Below, piece after piece: positions 1-9,442 of a stretch of DNA of 64,000 nt. The notes below the pieces were generated by a model. That model saw nothing but the letters and a program-made list of their open reading frames with translations. It was not told the origin of the DNA and searched no databases. This DNA comes from Bacteroidota bacterium. GTDB lineage: Bacteria > Bacteroidota > Bacteroidia > Chitinophagales > Chitinophagaceae. Within the stretch, counting starts at the first letter, position 1. Each line of letters starts with the position of its first letter. The DNA is taken from positions 167,089-231,088 of the forward strand of contig CANHGW010000001.1 in assembly GCA_947460175.1 (NCBI GenBank), written 5' to 3'. Position numbers and translations under genes: made by a program.

Positions 1-678
1 TGTGGTATTGTACAAAAAGCCTTTTGTAACAAATTGATTGGACGTAGGGTCAATGGATCTACCATAGCTTTCGCCCAATGACATTTCGCCATTTAAATTG
101 GGCAATCGGCTTGCTTTATTTTGTTCAAATACCAATTTTGCCAATCGCTCATTTAATTCCGATTCTCTTACTTGCAAGTTATTCTCTCTTGCATAGGCAA
201 CACACTCATTCAGCGGCCATACCCCTTGATAGTTTTTAGATGGCTTTTGTTTTTGCACTTCTTCAATAATAGGTTCACGTTTAATAGGGGTTTCTTTTAC
301 AACAGGTGGCTTTATTTTTTTTTCTTTTGGATTGCTCACTTTTTTCTCAGGAGTATTTTTCACCACTTTTTCTTTGCCTTGCTTTCTCTCTAATCTCTTT
401 TTATCTTCAGCTTCTTTTTTATAAGCAGCCTCTTGTTTTAACCTTAATTCTTCTGCTTCTTTCATTTGCTTAGCTTGTATTTCCTCAGCCACTTTTTTGG
501 CATTTGCAATTGAATCTGCTGTTCGAGCTGCTTTAGGATTACCATATACTTGTTGAGGTACTATTTTTTTCACCCCGTCTGCTTTTGTAGGTATATATCT
601 TCCCTTCGTTTGAGCTTGGGTAAAAATGCTTAATGCATTCAATAGAACTAATAATAAAATGCTTAGACTATTTTTCAT
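1..678 (-). CDS. TolC-like outer membrane efflux protein, N-terminal part (runs off the window)
   Basis: Only the first 226 codons are inside the window and the frame stays open to base 1. Residues 1-23 form a signal peptide (MKNSLSILLLVLLNALSIF). Residues about 30-140 are a low-complexity Lys/Glu/Pro linker, followed by NYQGVWPLNECVAYARENNL and then GRSIDPTSNQF, which is the usual start of Bacteroidota TolC-family outer membrane factors (trimeric efflux channel of RND or ABC export systems). The long charged stretch between signal peptide and the TolC repeat is unusual. An in-frame ATG lies five codons further upstream (693); 678 was chosen because it starts directly at the signal peptide. 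Efflux function is inferred from the family; substrate unknown. Confidence 0.7.
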   Translation of the reverse strand, partial: MKNSLSILLLVLLNALSIFTQAQTKGRYIPTKADGVKKIVPQQVYGNPKAARTADSIANAKKVAEEIQAKQMKEAEELRLKQEAAYKKEAEDKKRLERKQGKEKVVKNTPEKKVSNPKEKKIKPPVVKETPIKREPIIEEVQKQKPSKNYQGVWPLNECVAYARENNLQVRESELNERLAKLVFEQNKASRLPNLNGEMSLGESYGRSIDPTSNQFVTKGFLYNTT

Positions 679-817
679 GTGTGTATTATTCATTTTTTGT
701 GTGCATGTTGAATAAATCAAACAATTAAGTTCAATACTATTCAAGGTTTGCAAAAATAAGGTATTGATCACCTTTATCTGCAGGTTAACGATGTAAATTT
801 AACAAACTAATTTCTAG

Positions 818-825
818 TATATTTG
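818..825 (+). promoter_or_regulatory. TAnnTTTG -7 box upstream of nadB
   Basis: TATATTTG matches the Bacteroidota primary-sigma -7 consensus TAnnTTTG and lies 21 bases before the nadB ATG. No clear -33 TTG is seen at the usual spacing, so this is a moderate call. Confidence 0.45.
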
Positions 826-846
826 ATTTTTATTTAAAACAATTAC

Positions 847-2448
847 ATGACTACAGACGTATTGGTGATTGGCTCTGGCATAGCAGGCTTGACTTACGCA
901 CTACACACTGCGATTGACCGACCCGATTTAAAAATTATCGTGTTGACAAAAACAAATGAGGATGAGACTAATACCAAATATGCACAAGGTGGTGTAGCTG
1001 CAGTATTTGACGACCAAAAGGATAGTTATGATAAACATATTGCTGACACCTTAATAGCAGGTGATGGGCTTTGCAACCCTTCAATAGTCGAAATAGTAGT
1101 AAAAGAAGGCCCTCAACGAATGCGTGAAATTATTCAGTGGGGAACTGCTTTTGATAAAGAACAAGATGGTGATTATAAATTAGGCAAAGAAGGAGGCCAT
1201 TCTGAAAATAGGATTCTACATCATAAGGACATTACAGGTAAAGAAATTGAGCGTGCCTTATTGGCAAAGGCACATGAACTTCCTAACATCGAAATCATAG
1301 ATTATTGTTTTGTAGTAGACATTATTACCCAACATCATCTTGGAAAACTAATTACAAAAGCTACTCCAAAAATTGAATGTTATGGCGTGTATGTTATAAA
1401 TCTTGAAACCAATCAGACTGAAAAAATATTATCCAAAGTAACATTATTAGCAACTGGTGGTTGTGGACAAGTATACAGAACAACGACTAACCCTAAAATA
1501 GCAACTGGCGATGGAATGGCAATGGCCTATCGGGCTAAAGGTCGTATAGAAAACATGGAATTCATTCAATTTCATCCTACAGCTTTATTCGAACCTGGCA
1601 AACGTTTCGGACAAGCCTTTCTCATTACAGAAGCTGTGCGTGGCGATGGTGGCATTCTTAGAAATAGCAAAGGGGAAGATTTCATGATTAAGTATGATAA
1701 ACGTCTTTCATTGGCTCCACGCGATATAGTAGCCCGTGCTATTGATAATGAATTAAAAGTTTTAGGAGATGAACATGTCTTTCTTGACTGTAGACATATG
1801 GATATAGATAAGTTTAAAGATCATTTTCCCAATATTTATGAAAAATGCATGAGCATTGGTATAGATGTTTCAAAACAAATGATACCCGTAGCACCTGCAG
1901 CTCATTATAGTTGCGGAGGAGTCAAAACGAATGAAATGGGTAAAACATCCATTGATTATCTATATTGCTGTGGTGAAGCATCTAGCACGGGATTGCATGG
2001 AGCCAATCGACTTGCTAGCAACTCTTTATTAGAAGCCCTTGTATTTGGATATCGGTGCTTTGAAGATACAATTCAGTCTATCGACTCTATTTCTATCATG
2101 CATGATATTCCTGATTGGAATACAGAAGGTACTACCGAACCAAAAGAAATGATTCTGATTACACAGAGTATTAAGGAACTCCAATTAACTATGAGTGATT
2201 ATGTGGGAATTGTACGCAGTAATGTGCGTCTCGAACGTGCAATGAAACGACTCGATTTGCTACATCAGGAAACCGAACAGCTTTATAAAACGACTACACT
2301 TTCACCTCAACTTTGCGAACTTCGAAATTTAATTACAGTTGCTTATCTAATTGTAAAATCAGCTCAATTTAGAAAAGAAAGCCGAGGACTTCATTTCACC
2401 CTTGACTATACAGAGAAAAGCGATTTAGTTCAAAATATCGTATTGTAA
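847..2448 (+). CDS. nadB: L-aspartate oxidase
   Basis: Oxidises L-aspartate to iminoaspartate, the first step of de novo NAD synthesis, in the cytoplasm with FAD; iminoaspartate is then used by NadA. At 533 aa it has the family length. The N-terminal dinucleotide fold has GSGIAG at residues 9-14, the succinate dehydrogenase/fumarate reductase type active region shows KYAQGGVAAV near residue 50, HSENRILHHKDITG near 118, and FIQFHPTAL near 240; GLHGANRLASNSLLEALVFG near 380 is the conserved FAD-binding block. The C-terminal helical domain is present. It is transcribed divergently from the TolC-like gene. nadD is two genes downstream, but nadA and nadC are not in this window. Confidence 0.95.
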   Translation: MTTDVLVIGSGIAGLTYALHTAIDRPDLKIIVLTKTNEDETNTKYAQGGVAAVFDDQKDSYDKHIADTLIAGDGLCNPSIVEIVVKEGPQRMREIIQWGTAFDKEQDGDYKLGKEGGHSENRILHHKDITGKEIERALLAKAHELPNIEIIDYCFVVDIITQHHLGKLITKATPKIECYGVYVINLETNQTEKILSKVTLLATGGCGQVYRTTTNPKIATGDGMAMAYRAKGRIENMEFIQFHPTALFEPGKRFGQAFLITEAVRGDGGILRNSKGEDFMIKYDKRLSLAPRDIVARAIDNELKVLGDEHVFLDCRHMDIDKFKDHFPNIYEKCMSIGIDVSKQMIPVAPAAHYSCGGVKTNEMGKTSIDYLYCCGEASSTGLHGANRLASNSLLEALVFGYRCFEDTIQSIDSISIMHDIPDWNTEGTTEPKEMILITQSIKELQLTMSDYVGIVRSNVRLERAMKRLDLLHQETEQLYKTTTLSPQLCELRNLITVAYLIVKSAQFRKESRGLHFTLDYTEKSDLVQNIVL

Positions 2449-2474
2449 TTTTTATCTATTTCAACCTACTTTTG
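2443..2474 (+). promoter_or_regulatory. Promoter (TTG-N21-TACTTTTG) for the acyltransferase gene
   Basis: A TTG at 2443-2445 is spaced 21 bases from TACTTTTG at 2467-2474, a full match to the Bacteroidota -33/-7 arrangement. It overlaps the nadB stop region and lies 20 bases before the ATG at 2495, which suggests the acyltransferase has its own promoter. Confidence 0.6.
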
Positions 2475-2494
2475 TTTTACATTTTATCAATTAC

Positions 2495-3367
2495 ATGTAT
2501 TATATATTATACGGTTTTATTTATGTGATATCTCTACTTCCTTTCAAGGTATTGTATGCAATAGCCGACATGCTATATATACTACTCTATCGAGTATTAG
2601 GCTACAGAAAAGAAGTTGTCCATAACAATTTAATCATTTCATTTCCTGAAAAAACTGCAGAAGACATTCAAGAAATAACAAAAAAATATTATCGCAATTT
2701 ATGCGATAGTATAGTTGAAACCATCAAGCTATTATCTATTACAAAAGAAGAATTAGATTGTAGAATTAAATGCAACTGGGAGATGTTTGATTTGATGACA
2801 CAACAAAACAGAAATGGACAAGGCTATATGTCACATCAATTTAATTGGGAATGGGGGACTGTCATATGTAATTGGAAAGCACCTCGACGATTTACAGGCC
2901 TCTATATGCCATTGACCAATAAAGCTTTTGATAAACTCTATTTAAAAATTAGAGGCCGAAGTGGTACACGATTGATCAAAGTACAGGATATGCAAAAAGA
3001 AATGGCATCGGTACAACAAGACCAATCACTCTGGGGGTTTATAGCCGATCAAAATCCTAGCGATCCTAAACGCGTATCATGGAATGATTTTTTAAATCGA
3101 AAAACAGCCTTCTTTAAAGGACCCGAATTTGTAGCACGTAGATATAACAATCTTGTTTTTTTTGGAGAAATAATAAAAATCAAACGAGGGTACTATGAGA
3201 TAAAACTAAAACTGGCATTTGAGAATCCCCGTGATACGAACGAGGGCGACATTACAGAAGCTTATGTTCGTCATTTGGAGGACAGCATCAAACGCCAGCC
3301 TGAGAATTGGGTTTGGTCACATCGAAGGTGGAAACACATCTACCCCACCCAACAGAAACTGAAGTAA
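2495..3367 (+). CDS. Lysophospholipid / lipid A type acyltransferase (HtrB/LpxL family)
   Basis: A 290-aa membrane-anchored acyltransferase. The N-terminal hydrophobic segment (residues 1-35, FIYVISLLPFKVLYAIADML) is typical of the family. The catalytic HX4(D/E) motif is HQFNWE at about residues 109-114, and later conserved blocks GLYMPLTNKAFDKL and a substrate-site ADQNPS are present. By family it transfers an acyl chain to lipid A or a related lipid at the inner membrane. Bacteroidota carry several paralogues with differing specificities, so the precise acceptor cannot be told from sequence. It ends 175 bases before nadD. Confidence 0.85.
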   Translation: MYYILYGFIYVISLLPFKVLYAIADMLYILLYRVLGYRKEVVHNNLIISFPEKTAEDIQEITKKYYRNLCDSIVETIKLLSITKEELDCRIKCNWEMFDLMTQQNRNGQGYMSHQFNWEWGTVICNWKAPRRFTGLYMPLTNKAFDKLYLKIRGRSGTRLIKVQDMQKEMASVQQDQSLWGFIADQNPSDPKRVSWNDFLNRKTAFFKGPEFVARRYNNLVFFGEIIKIKRGYYEIKLKLAFENPRDTNEGDITEAYVRHLEDSIKRQPENWVWSHRRWKHIYPTQQKLK

Positions 3368-3542
3368 TTCCAACTTCGCGGACCAAATAAAATTGATAGT
3401 AAAGATCAAACCATATATCAAAGTTTAAAAAAAGGAATGATAATGTCAAGTCTTTTTTTGCACGTTAACAAAACTTGGCTTAACTATGTAGCATTAATAG
3501 GTTTCTTAACAAATGTTAAAGTTTTTATAGACAATTTATATC

Positions 3543-4115
3543 ATGAAAATCGGACTATATTTTGGCAGTTTCAATCCCATTCACATTGGCCATATGATTA
3601 TTGCAAATCATGTATTGAGTCATTGCAAAATAGATCGATTATGGTTTGTGGTTTCACCGCATAATCCATTGAAAGAGACATCAAGTTTATTAAACGAAAA
3701 TCACCGTTTGCATCTTGTAAGACTTGCTATTGAAAATGAAAGTAAATTCAAGGCAAGCAATATAGAATTCTCGCTGCCTCGCCCTTCTTATACAATTGAT
3801 ACTATTTCCTATTTATCAGATAAATACCCTCAACATGAATTTTCCATTGTGATGGGTAGTGATAGTTTTTTCAATATCAAAAAATGGAAAAATTACAAGG
3901 AGCTTTTGAAACAATGTAAAATAATCATATACAAGCGACCTGGTTTCGAACCCGATTTATCGCTTAGTAAAAATATAGAACTGGTAAACGCTCCATTACT
4001 CGATATTTCATCCACTTATATTCGAAATTTAATCAAAGAAAAAAAAACAATTCGTTATCTTGTAAAAGATGAAGTAATGGAAGATATTTTGGCCAATGGA
4101 TATTATAGTAAGTAA
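3543..4115 (+). CDS. nadD: Nicotinate-nucleotide adenylyltransferase
   Basis: Makes nicotinate adenine dinucleotide from nicotinate mononucleotide and ATP in NAD synthesis. At 190 aa it is the standard length. The nucleotidyltransferase motif GSFNPIHIGH lies at residues 8-17 and the C-terminal ISSTYIR block, which contacts ATP, near residue 168. The SDSFFNIKKWKNY block is also typical. The ATG at 3543 starts directly at MKIGLYFGSFNP. The gene ends one base before the stop codon of the convergent aminotransferase (4116), so the two genes are tail to tail with no space for a terminator. Confidence 0.93.
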   Translation: MKIGLYFGSFNPIHIGHMIIANHVLSHCKIDRLWFVVSPHNPLKETSSLLNENHRLHLVRLAIENESKFKASNIEFSLPRPSYTIDTISYLSDKYPQHEFSIVMGSDSFFNIKKWKNYKELLKQCKIIIYKRPGFEPDLSLSKNIELVNAPLLDISSTYIRNLIKEKKTIRYLVKDEVMEDILANGYYSK

Positions 4116-5312
4116 CTAATCGTTTTGTCCCATTACTTCATCTATGCTTTTTAAAATATGCTTACAAGCACTTTCGATTTCTTGTAACGAAATAGTCAAT
4201 GGAGGTGCAATACGCAATGCATTTGACGCAAATAAAAACCAATCGGTAAATACCCCATTCATAATACATTGATCAATAACTTTTTTATTCAATTCATAAC
4301 TTTCAAAATGAATCGCAATCAATAAACCACAACTGTTTACATGTTGAATGCTTGGATGAACAAGCAATGATTTAAATAATGATTCTTTGTCGTTTACTGA
4401 AGGAATTAATTCTTGTTGGTTCATATATTCTAATGCAGCCATCCCTGCAGCACAACTTACTGGATGACCACCAAATGTAGTAATGTGACCTAATACAGGA
4501 TTATTAGTCAATGCATCCATATTCTCTTTGGAAGATACAAATGCACCCAATGGCATTCCACCTCCCAAGGCTTTGCCCAATAATAATATGTCTGGAATTA
4601 CGTCAATTGCTTGAAACCTAAATAATGAACCTGTACGACCAAAAGCTGTTTGTATTTCATCCAAAATCAACAAACATCCAGTTTCATCACATTTTGCTCG
4701 AATAGACTTAAGCCAGTTTACATCTGGAATAATTACGCCCGCTTCACTTTGCACTGGCTCTAGAATAATACAGGCTGTTTGACTATCTATTGCATTTATC
4801 ACATCAACGTCCCCATAATCATATTGATAAATACCTGGCAGTAATGGTCTGAAAGCTTGTTGCCAATACTCACTCCCCATTACACTCAATGCACCTTGTG
4901 TACTTCCATGATATGAATTTTTACATGAAATCATTTTACTCCTGCCTGTCAATCGCTTTGCTAACTTCATTGCCCCCTCTGTAGCCTCGCTTCCACTATT
5001 GGTAAAATAAATACTTTGCAAACTAGGTGGTAAATACGATGCAAGTAAAGTTGCATATTTTACTTGAGGACTTTGAATGACCTCTCCATATACCATTACA
5101 TGTAAATATTGATCTACTTGATTTTTAATCGCATCATTAACATACTCGTTTCCATGACCTACATTACATACACTAATACCTCCTATTAAATCAATATGCT
5201 TCTTGCCATTTATATCTACTAAATAAATGCCTTCTGCTTTAGCAACTTCAAAACATAAGGGCGTTTCTGAAGTTTGGCCTACATGGTTTAAAAAAAGTTG
5301 TCGTTGTGTCAT
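4116..5312 (-). CDS. Class III aminotransferase (acetylornithine/ornithine/GABA type)
   Basis: PLP-dependent, 398 aa. FTNSGSEATEGAMKLAKR near residue 97 is the PLP phosphate-binding block; SYHGSTQGALSVMGS, LEPVQSEAGVI, LILDEIQTAFGRTG (Asp binding the pyridine nitrogen) and LLLGKALGGGMPLG, with the Schiff-base lysine, follow in order, ending with FGGHPVSCAAG. The open frame continues far upstream to 5825, but that part lies over the divergent carbonic anhydrase gene; the start MTQRQLFLNHVGQTSE at 5312 fits the family. Members act on acetylornithine, ornithine, 4-aminobutyrate or lysine; I cannot decide which, and no arginine genes are nearby. Confidence 0.88.
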   Translation of the reverse strand: MTQRQLFLNHVGQTSETPLCFEVAKAEGIYLVDINGKKHIDLIGGISVCNVGHGNEYVNDAIKNQVDQYLHVMVYGEVIQSPQVKYATLLASYLPPSLQSIYFTNSGSEATEGAMKLAKRLTGRSKMISCKNSYHGSTQGALSVMGSEYWQQAFRPLLPGIYQYDYGDVDVINAIDSQTACIILEPVQSEAGVIIPDVNWLKSIRAKCDETGCLLILDEIQTAFGRTGSLFRFQAIDVIPDILLLGKALGGGMPLGAFVSSKENMDALTNNPVLGHITTFGGHPVSCAAGMAALEYMNQQELIPSVNDKESLFKSLLVHPSIQHVNSCGLLIAIHFESYELNKKVIDQCIMNGVFTDWFLFASNALRIAPPLTISLQEIESACKHILKSIDEVMGQND

Positions 5313-5318
5313 GTGATG

Positions 5319-5326
5319 CAAAGTTA
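5319..5326 (-). promoter_or_regulatory. TAnnTTTG -7 box for the aminotransferase
   Basis: Reads TAACTTTG on the minus strand, six bases before the ATG at 5312. The predicted transcript would therefore be almost leaderless. Confidence 0.5.
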
Positions 5327-5357
5327 TGTAAATACAATACAGATTAAAAGTTCTTAT

Positions 5358-5365
5358 TACATTTG
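5358..5365 (+). promoter_or_regulatory. TAnnTTTG -7 box for the gamma carbonic anhydrase gene
   Basis: TACATTTG lies 16 bases before the ATG at 5382. It supports the internal start chosen for that gene over the longer open frame. Confidence 0.5.
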
Positions 5366-5381
5366 CATTCAACTTATTCTT

Positions 5382-5894
5382 ATGTCGATCATACTTCCAG
5401 TTAAAGGTATTACGCCTACAATTCCAGCATCTTGTTTTTTGGCCCCTAACTCCACTGTTGTAGGTGACGTAATAATGGGTGAAGAATGTTCGATTTGGTT
5501 CAATGCTGTCGTGCGTGGCGATGTGAATAGTATTCGAATTGGTAACAAAGTAAATATACAAGATGGGGCTTGCATACATTGCACTTACGAAAAAACGAAA
5601 GCTATAATTGGTAACAATGTATCCATTGGTCACAATGCATTGGTACATGGATGTACTGTCGAAGACAATGTCCTCATTGGCATGGGTGCTATCGTGATGG
5701 ATAATGTACACATAGGATCGAATACAATTATAGCAGCAGGTGCCGTGGTGCTCGAAAACACCAAATGTGAAAGCGGTAGTATTTATGCAGGTGTGCCTGC
5801 CAAAAAAGTGAAGGATATTTCGCAAGAACTTATTTCTGGTGAAATAAATCGCATTGCAAATAATTATATAATGTACAGTAGTTGGTTTAAATAA
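5382..5894 (+). CDS. Gamma carbonic anhydrase family protein (hexapeptide repeat)
   Basis: A 170-aa left-handed beta-helix protein of the YrdA/PaaY/CaiE-like branch. Hexapeptide repeats run from residue 15 to 150 (for example TVVGDVIMGEECSIWFNAVVRG... and IGNNVSIGHNALVHGC). Candidate metal-ligand histidines are seen in ACIHCTY, SIGHNALVHGC. The family are trimeric metalloenzymes, some with carbonic anhydrase activity, others of unsettled function. The ORF is open from 5298, but the start MSIILPVKGITP at 5382 fits family length and is preceded by a TAnnTTTG box. It diverges from the aminotransferase. Confidence 0.85.
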   Translation: MSIILPVKGITPTIPASCFLAPNSTVVGDVIMGEECSIWFNAVVRGDVNSIRIGNKVNIQDGACIHCTYEKTKAIIGNNVSIGHNALVHGCTVEDNVLIGMGAIVMDNVHIGSNTIIAAGAVVLENTKCESGSIYAGVPAKKVKDISQELISGEINRIANNYIMYSSWFK

Positions 5895-5998
5895 AATTTC
5901 ATTTGATTTTGTTCAATTGTTAATTTGTTTTATTCTTTCAAAATCTTCTTTATCTTAGTTGGAGAATTTGTGTTAGCAAATCAAAAAACTCTGACTAT

Positions 5999-8158
5999 AT
6001 GAATAAAAAAATATTTTTTCTTTTATTTATAGTGCTTTGTATTATTTCTAAAAAAGATATTCATGCACAAGGTGGTCTTTGGGCTCATATGGGCGGTAGC
6101 CTAGGATCAGGAGCAATGGGACTTTACGGCACCAAAGGCGTAGCCAATGCAACAAACATGCCTTCTGGGCGCTATCAGGGCGCCTTTTGGACCGACCTTC
6201 AAGGCAACTTTTGGCTTTTTGGCGGATTCCTTCCTTATGGCTATGGTAATGATTTATGGAAATATGATATTACTACAAATCAATGGACATGGATGAATGG
6301 TCCACAATATGTAACCGATCAAAATGGCGAATGGGGCGTAATGGGTGTGCCATCACCTAATAATTATCCTCCCGCTCGTACCTTTGGACCTAATTGCTGG
6401 ACTGATAAAAATGGAGACTTATGGCTTTTTGGTGGTTTTGGATTTGATAAAAATAGCAATCAAGGAGGACTCTCTGATTTGTGGAGATACAATATTGCGA
6501 CGAATCAATGGACTTGGATTTGGGGTGCTGATACTGTTAATAAATCGCCAGTATACGGAACCATGGGTGTAGCAGCCAATACCAACGACCCAGGTTCAAG
6601 AGCCGAATGCAAATCGGGTTGGGTTGATGACAATAATAATCTTTGGATGTATGGAGGACAAGATGGTGCAACAGCGCAAACAGTTGTAAACGTACGTAGT
6701 GATGTATGGAAATATGATATAGCTGCTAATGTATGGACTTGGATGAAAGGTCCTAATACATTGAACTCAGGGCCTATATGGGGTGTAAAAAAAGTAGAGG
6801 ACCCGGCCAATAACCCGGCTGCTCGATTGTCTTTTACAAAATGGAAAGGGAAAGACAATAATTTTTATGTATTTGCAGGAGGTAATAGCACAAGTGCTCG
6901 AAATGACTTATGGCGATTTAATCCATTCACAAATAATTGGACATATATGTCAGGGTCAAAAGTGGTAAACAATCTCGGCACATACAATGGACAATGCTTG
7001 CCAGATACAAGTACGTATCCTCAAGCACGTATCGAAAATCAAACCGTTGCAACCTCTACATGTACAGAAGTGTTCTGGTCATTTGGTGGTTTTAAAACTC
7101 TCACCAATACTGAATCATTCAACGACTTATGGCTCTATAATCTTACTACCAATAAATGGACTTGGGTAAGTGGTGGTAATGCAACCAATGTAGTAAATGC
7201 ACCTGGACCTATAGGAGTGGGTTTGCCAACAAATAAAATTGGCTCTCGTGGCGGTGTATATATATGGTCGGATCCTCAAAATAATTTATGGGTATTTGGT
7301 GGCTTAGCATATGATAGCACAACAGCTGCATTAGGATTAAAAAATGATTTATGGAGATTCCAACCTGATTCGACTTGTTTTGATGCTGGATTTTCGTCAG
7401 TTTTAAATTTGGACGGTCCACAAGATTTAGATATTTGCCCAGGTGATACTACTTCAATGTCGATACCTGCAGATATCAATATTGACATTCAGCCTTCAAG
7501 CGATTATGTATATAATTCAGATTCTTCTCGTATTATATTTTCACCAGTTACTACCACAACCTACACCGTAATGGGAAGTGAAATAGGTATTTGTGCTGGT
7601 AAAGATACCATTGTATTTACTATCAATGTTGTACCTTATCCTATTGCAGATTTTACACTTGCTCCTCAATCAGCATTTATAACTGACCCAATATTTAATT
7701 TCACAAATACATCTCAATTAGCTTCATCATACGAATGGATTTATAAAAATACAAACACCGCTTTTTCAAATGCACAAGATGCCACTTATACTGTAACAGA
7801 TAGTGGCCAACATTGTTTTGTATTGATTGCACATAACTCTCTTGGATGTACTGATACTGCTGAGCATTGTGGTATAAGGCTTATGCCAGATTTTGTATTT
7901 GTACCGAGTGCCTTTTCCCCCAATAATGATGATAAAAATAATACATTCAATATTGTAGCAAGCTATATCACTCTCAAGAAATTTGAAATATACAATCGCT
8001 GGGGTCAAATGGTCTTTTTTACCAATACACTTGGGAAAGGTTGGGATGGCAAATACAAAGGTCAAGATGCAGAAATTGGAACCTACTACTATTACATCGA
8101 ATATGAAGCTTATGGCAAGAAAAAAACCTTGAAAGGTGATATTAATTTAATTCGTTAA
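5999..8158 (+). CDS. Secreted Kelch-repeat protein with type B T9SS C-terminal domain
   Basis: A 719-aa exported protein. Residues 1-23 are a signal peptide ending in HAQ. Residues about 55-470 hold at least six Kelch-like repeats, each with a glycine pair and the pattern NDLWKYDITTNQWTWM, predicting a beta-propeller. An Ig-like module with FSPVTTTTYTV follows near residue 505, then a PKD-like segment. The last ~90 residues (FVPSAFSPNNDDKNN, NRWGQMVF, GWDGKYKGQ, GTYYYYI, KGDINLIR) are the gliding-motility-associated type B sorting domain that directs export through the type IX system and surface attachment. A related type B cargo sits at 42155. Role unknown; likely surface adhesin or scaffold. 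Confidence 0.88.
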   Translation: MNKKIFFLLFIVLCIISKKDIHAQGGLWAHMGGSLGSGAMGLYGTKGVANATNMPSGRYQGAFWTDLQGNFWLFGGFLPYGYGNDLWKYDITTNQWTWMNGPQYVTDQNGEWGVMGVPSPNNYPPARTFGPNCWTDKNGDLWLFGGFGFDKNSNQGGLSDLWRYNIATNQWTWIWGADTVNKSPVYGTMGVAANTNDPGSRAECKSGWVDDNNNLWMYGGQDGATAQTVVNVRSDVWKYDIAANVWTWMKGPNTLNSGPIWGVKKVEDPANNPAARLSFTKWKGKDNNFYVFAGGNSTSARNDLWRFNPFTNNWTYMSGSKVVNNLGTYNGQCLPDTSTYPQARIENQTVATSTCTEVFWSFGGFKTLTNTESFNDLWLYNLTTNKWTWVSGGNATNVVNAPGPIGVGLPTNKIGSRGGVYIWSDPQNNLWVFGGLAYDSTTAALGLKNDLWRFQPDSTCFDAGFSSVLNLDGPQDLDICPGDTTSMSIPADINIDIQPSSDYVYNSDSSRIIFSPVTTTTYTVMGSEIGICAGKDTIVFTINVVPYPIADFTLAPQSAFITDPIFNFTNTSQLASSYEWIYKNTNTAFSNAQDATYTVTDSGQHCFVLIAHNSLGCTDTAEHCGIRLMPDFVFVPSAFSPNNDDKNNTFNIVASYITLKKFEIYNRWGQMVFFTNTLGKGWDGKYKGQDAEIGTYYYYIEYEAYGKKKTLKGDINLIR

Positions 8159-8357
8159 AGTTGGGTTTCTTGTATTTTGATGGTAATGATTCGTTACGTT
8201 TTCAATTTAAAAATTCCGTAACCCTCATTACTAACACAATTATATTTTAATTATAAAAAACCATGTTTCTACTCTTTGGCATTGTTTTTGAAACTACATC
8301 CTATCCAATTAATAAAGTAATCTGAACAAACGAATAGTACAACCAAAACTATGACAT

Positions 8358-8552
8358 ATGAAAATCAAGATTCATAACTTAAAAGAAATATCTAAGATAG
8401 AATTATTTACAATTGATGGCAAAATGTTGTTTCAAAATATAGCAGCTTATAACAACGAAATGATATCAATACCTATGCTCAATAAAGGAACTTATTTGCT
8501 TAGAGTAATCAATAAAAACAGTGTTTGTACATCTCGCTTTTATAAGCGTTAA
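8358..8552 (+). pseudogene. Orphan type A T9SS sorting domain (remnant)
   Basis: The 64-residue frame has KIELFTIDGKMLFQN, IPMLNKGTYLLRVINK and a basic end FYKR, which is the pattern of the last ~65 residues of type A T9SS C-terminal domains (Por secretion tail). There is no signal peptide, no cargo domain and no continuing frame upstream, so it cannot be exported as it stands. It is most likely the 3-prime end of a lost gene. A functional micro-gene is possible but less likely. It lies 200 bases after the Kelch cargo gene. Confidence 0.6.
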
Positions 8553-8667
8553 GATTAATAATGATAAATGACACATTCAAATTGATTGCATTATTTTTTA
8601 CCATCCTAAATGAAAAATTACTTTCTAGATTATTGAAAGCTGATTTGAATACAAGAAATTACCCAAT

Positions 8668-9441
8668 TTATTTCATACTCTCATCTAAATCAGGTTCATG
8701 CAATTGAACAGGCTTAGCAGCTCTTTTTCTCAATTGCATATTAAGTATCTCTACTGCAAATGAAAATGCCATTGCAAAATATACATAGTTTTTCAAGTGT
8801 AAATCATGTGCTTGCTCAGCATCCCATCCTTCTACTAACAATACAACACCAATCATCACTAAAAATGATAGGGCTAACATCTTCACTGTAGGATGTTTTT
8901 CTATAAAGGCTGCAATCTTAGGCGAAAACAAAAACATAATAAACATCGCTATTACAACTGCGATAATCATTACCTCTACATGCTGTGCCATTCCGACTGC
9001 CGTGATAATGCTATCAAATGAAAACACCATATCTACCAACATCATCTGTATCACTACTTGCATCAACGAAGCAACTACTTTTTTACCGCCTATTTGATGC
9101 TCTTCACCTTCTAGTTTTTGATGTATTTCACCTACTGTTTTGATTAATAAAAACAAACCTCCTCCTAACATAATGAGCCCTCTTAGATTGAATGACTTTC
9201 CAAAAAGTGAGAACAATTCCGAACTGCCATTTTTGACCAACCAAGATAAACTCAACAATAAAAGCACACGAACTAAAATGCCTGTAAACATCCAAATTTT
9301 ACGAGCAGTTTTCTGTTTTGCGAGATCAAGTCTACCCATTATGATAGAGACAAATATCACATTGTCAACTCCCAATACAATTTCTAAAATAGTTAACGTA
9401 ATTAAACTGATAATCGCATCAGCGGTTAATAAATATTCCAT
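8668..9441 (-). CDS. TerC family integral membrane protein
   Basis: A 257-aa polytopic membrane protein. The first block ADAIISLITLTILEIVLGVDNVIF contains the conserved acidic/Asn residues of TerC proteins, and the second conserved block VVIQMMLVDMVFSFDSIITAVGM repeats the pattern; about seven membrane segments are visible. By family it is implicated in metal ion (Mn or tellurite) tolerance and metalation of exported proteins. It follows pyrD on the same strand, with pyrD ending one base downstream of this start, so the two are probably co-transcribed. Confidence 0.88.
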   Translation of the reverse strand: MEYLLTADAIISLITLTILEIVLGVDNVIFVSIIMGRLDLAKQKTARKIWMFTGILVRVLLLLSLSWLVKNGSSELFSLFGKSFNLRGLIMLGGGLFLLIKTVGEIHQKLEGEEHQIGGKKVVASLMQVVIQMMLVDMVFSFDSIITAVGMAQHVEVMIIAVVIAMFIMFLFSPKIAAFIEKHPTVKMLALSFLVMIGVVLLVEGWDAEQAHDLHLKNYVYFAMAFSFAVEILNMQLRKRAAKPVQLHEPDLDESMK

Positions 9442-9442
9442 A

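Noticed and set aside
172..393. Plus-strand 73-codon Phe-rich frame
   Set aside because: Antisense to the Lys/Glu-rich linker of the TolC-like gene.
3437..3664. 75-codon frame overlapping the start of nadD
   Set aside because: Shadow in another frame of nadD with no family resemblance or start signal.
5313..5825. Upstream extension of the aminotransferase frame
   Set aside because: It lies antisense to the carbonic anhydrase gene; the start at 5312 fits the family and has a promoter box.
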